Shown in pieces: positions 5,476 through 5,908 of a stretch of 5,908 nt of DNA (position 1 is its first letter; every line of letters starts with the position of its first letter). Origin of the DNA: Geobacter sp. UBA1603 (GTDB taxonomy: Bacteria > Desulfobacterota > Desulfuromonadia > Geobacterales > Pseudopelobacteraceae). The stretch lies in the NCBI GenBank assembly GCA_002322035.1, contig DCNF01000010.1, positions 2,081 through 7,988 on the forward strand, given 5' to 3'. The notes beneath the pieces are model-generated. The model worked only from the letters and a program-made list of their open reading frames with translations, did no database searches and was not told the origin of the DNA. A program made the translations under genes and the position numbers.

Positions 5476-5908
5476 CAGCTGTCCTCATCAGCGTCAGACA
5501 GTTCGAGCATGGCCCGCGCCTCACCGGCCGGCAGTTCCTGGACCTCGCGCAGCTTTCGCTCAATCGCCCGTGTCCGCACAGCGGCCTTGTCGATATGATT
5601 ACCGGCCTCCTGGAGCTTTTTGCTGGTCTTATCCAGCACATCTGCAAACTTGTGGAATTCGGTCCGCACTGCGCCAAGCAGGTTCCAGACTTCGGCCGAG
5701 CGTTTTTCGATGGCAAGGGTCCGAAACCCCATCTGGAGGCTGTTCAGAAGAGCAGCCAGGATCGTCGGCCCGGCAGCCATGACCTTGTATTCACGCTGCA
5801 GCGCATCGAACAGACCGGGACGACGCAGCACCTCGGCATACAGCCCCTCCGTCGGCAGAAACATCACGCCGAAATCGGTCGTGTGCGGCGGCGCCAGATA
5901 CTTGTCAC
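5475..5908 (-). CDS. rmuC: RmuC-family protein, C-terminal part
   Basis: RmuC proteins belong to the PD-(D/E)XK nuclease-like fold and are linked to limiting recombination at inverted repeats; the biochemical activity is poorly defined. The gene runs off the right edge, and the last ~144 residues are visible in frame. Upstream of the first internal Met the frame reads DKYLAPPHTTDFGVMFLP and then EGLYAEVL, the strongly conserved RmuC core. YKVMAAGPTILAALL and a long helical C-terminal part follow, rich in E, K and R (about 5480-5690), expected to form a coiled coil. The N-terminal membrane or coiled-coil segment usual in the family lies outside the window. The stop overlaps the murJ start by 1 nt, so rmuC is the first visible gene of a minus-strand operon; its promoter is not in the window. 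The family call is strong; the activity is unconfirmed. Confidence 0.93.
   Translation of the reverse strand, partial: DKYLAPPHTTDFGVMFLPTEGLYAEVLRRPGLFDALQREYKVMAAGPTILAALLNSLQMGFRTLAIEKRSAEVWNLLGAVRTEFHKFADVLDKTSKKLQEAGNHIDKAAVRTRAIERKLREVQELPAGEARAMLELSDADEDS
5482..5486 (-). promoter_or_regulatory. Ribosome binding site of murJ inside the rmuC 3' end
   Basis: GAGGA on the minus strand ends 6 nt before the murJ ATG at 5475, within the last rmuC codons. Together with the 1-nt stop/start overlap this suggests translational coupling of murJ to rmuC. Confidence 0.7.

Noticed and set aside
5063..5782. 239-aa plus-strand open frame across the murJ/rmuC junction
   Set aside because: It lies opposite two clear conserved genes, has low-complexity Arg/Ser/Pro composition typical of antisense shadow frames, and has no domain.
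1..5908. tRNA or rRNA genes, CRISPR arrays, insertion sequences, phage or defence genes
   Set aside because: No cloverleaf-like sequence, spaced repeat array, transposase, terminal inverted repeats or defence-family motif was seen on either strand.

Overview
The window looks like ordinary chromosome from a Gram-negative bacterium. Genes are GC-rich by eye, with strong AGGAGG-type ribosome binding sites, Sec-type signal peptides and 1-4 nt gene overlaps. The proteins (queuine-type Tgt, two-domain MazG, MurJ, RmuC and a periplasmic beta-carbonic anhydrase) would suit a Geobacter-like member of the Desulfuromonadota. That placement is inferred from protein character only; no sequence comparison was possible.

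Layout from left to right: the 3' end of tgt (+), whose stop overlaps the GTG start of an unrecognised secreted, mostly helical protein (+). A strong bidirectional hairpin terminator separates this from a convergent exported beta-carbonic anhydrase gene (-). The carbonic anhydrase and mazG (+) are divergent, and each has a plausible sigma70 promoter in the short gap between them. After mazG comes a roughly 237-bp AT-rich gap with no gene. The rest of the window is a tightly packed minus-strand operon: rmuC (5' end outside the window), murJ and an O6-alkylguanine-DNA alkyltransferase (ogt/MGMT type), joined by a 1-nt overlap and a 2-nt gap.

The genes are mostly housekeeping: tRNA modification (tgt), removal of non-canonical nucleoside triphosphates (mazG), repair of alkylated DNA (ogt), a nuclease-like protein linked to DNA maintenance (rmuC), lipid II flipping for peptidoglycan synthesis (murJ) and CO2/bicarbonate interconversion in the periplasm (carbonic anhydrase).

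The most unusual stretch is the convergent gap at 3125-3361. It holds a perfect DnaA box, a box-like inverted copy that starts three roughly helically phased TGTTGA repeats, a further relaxed DnaA box, and a very T-rich tract next to it. This is the architecture of a replication origin or a DnaA-binding locus. Because both flanking genes point into it, a DnaA titration/reactivation site or a relic origin is at least as likely as the main oriC. Other points of interest are a four-cysteine insertion in the carbonic anhydrase and the unknown exported helical protein coupled to tgt.
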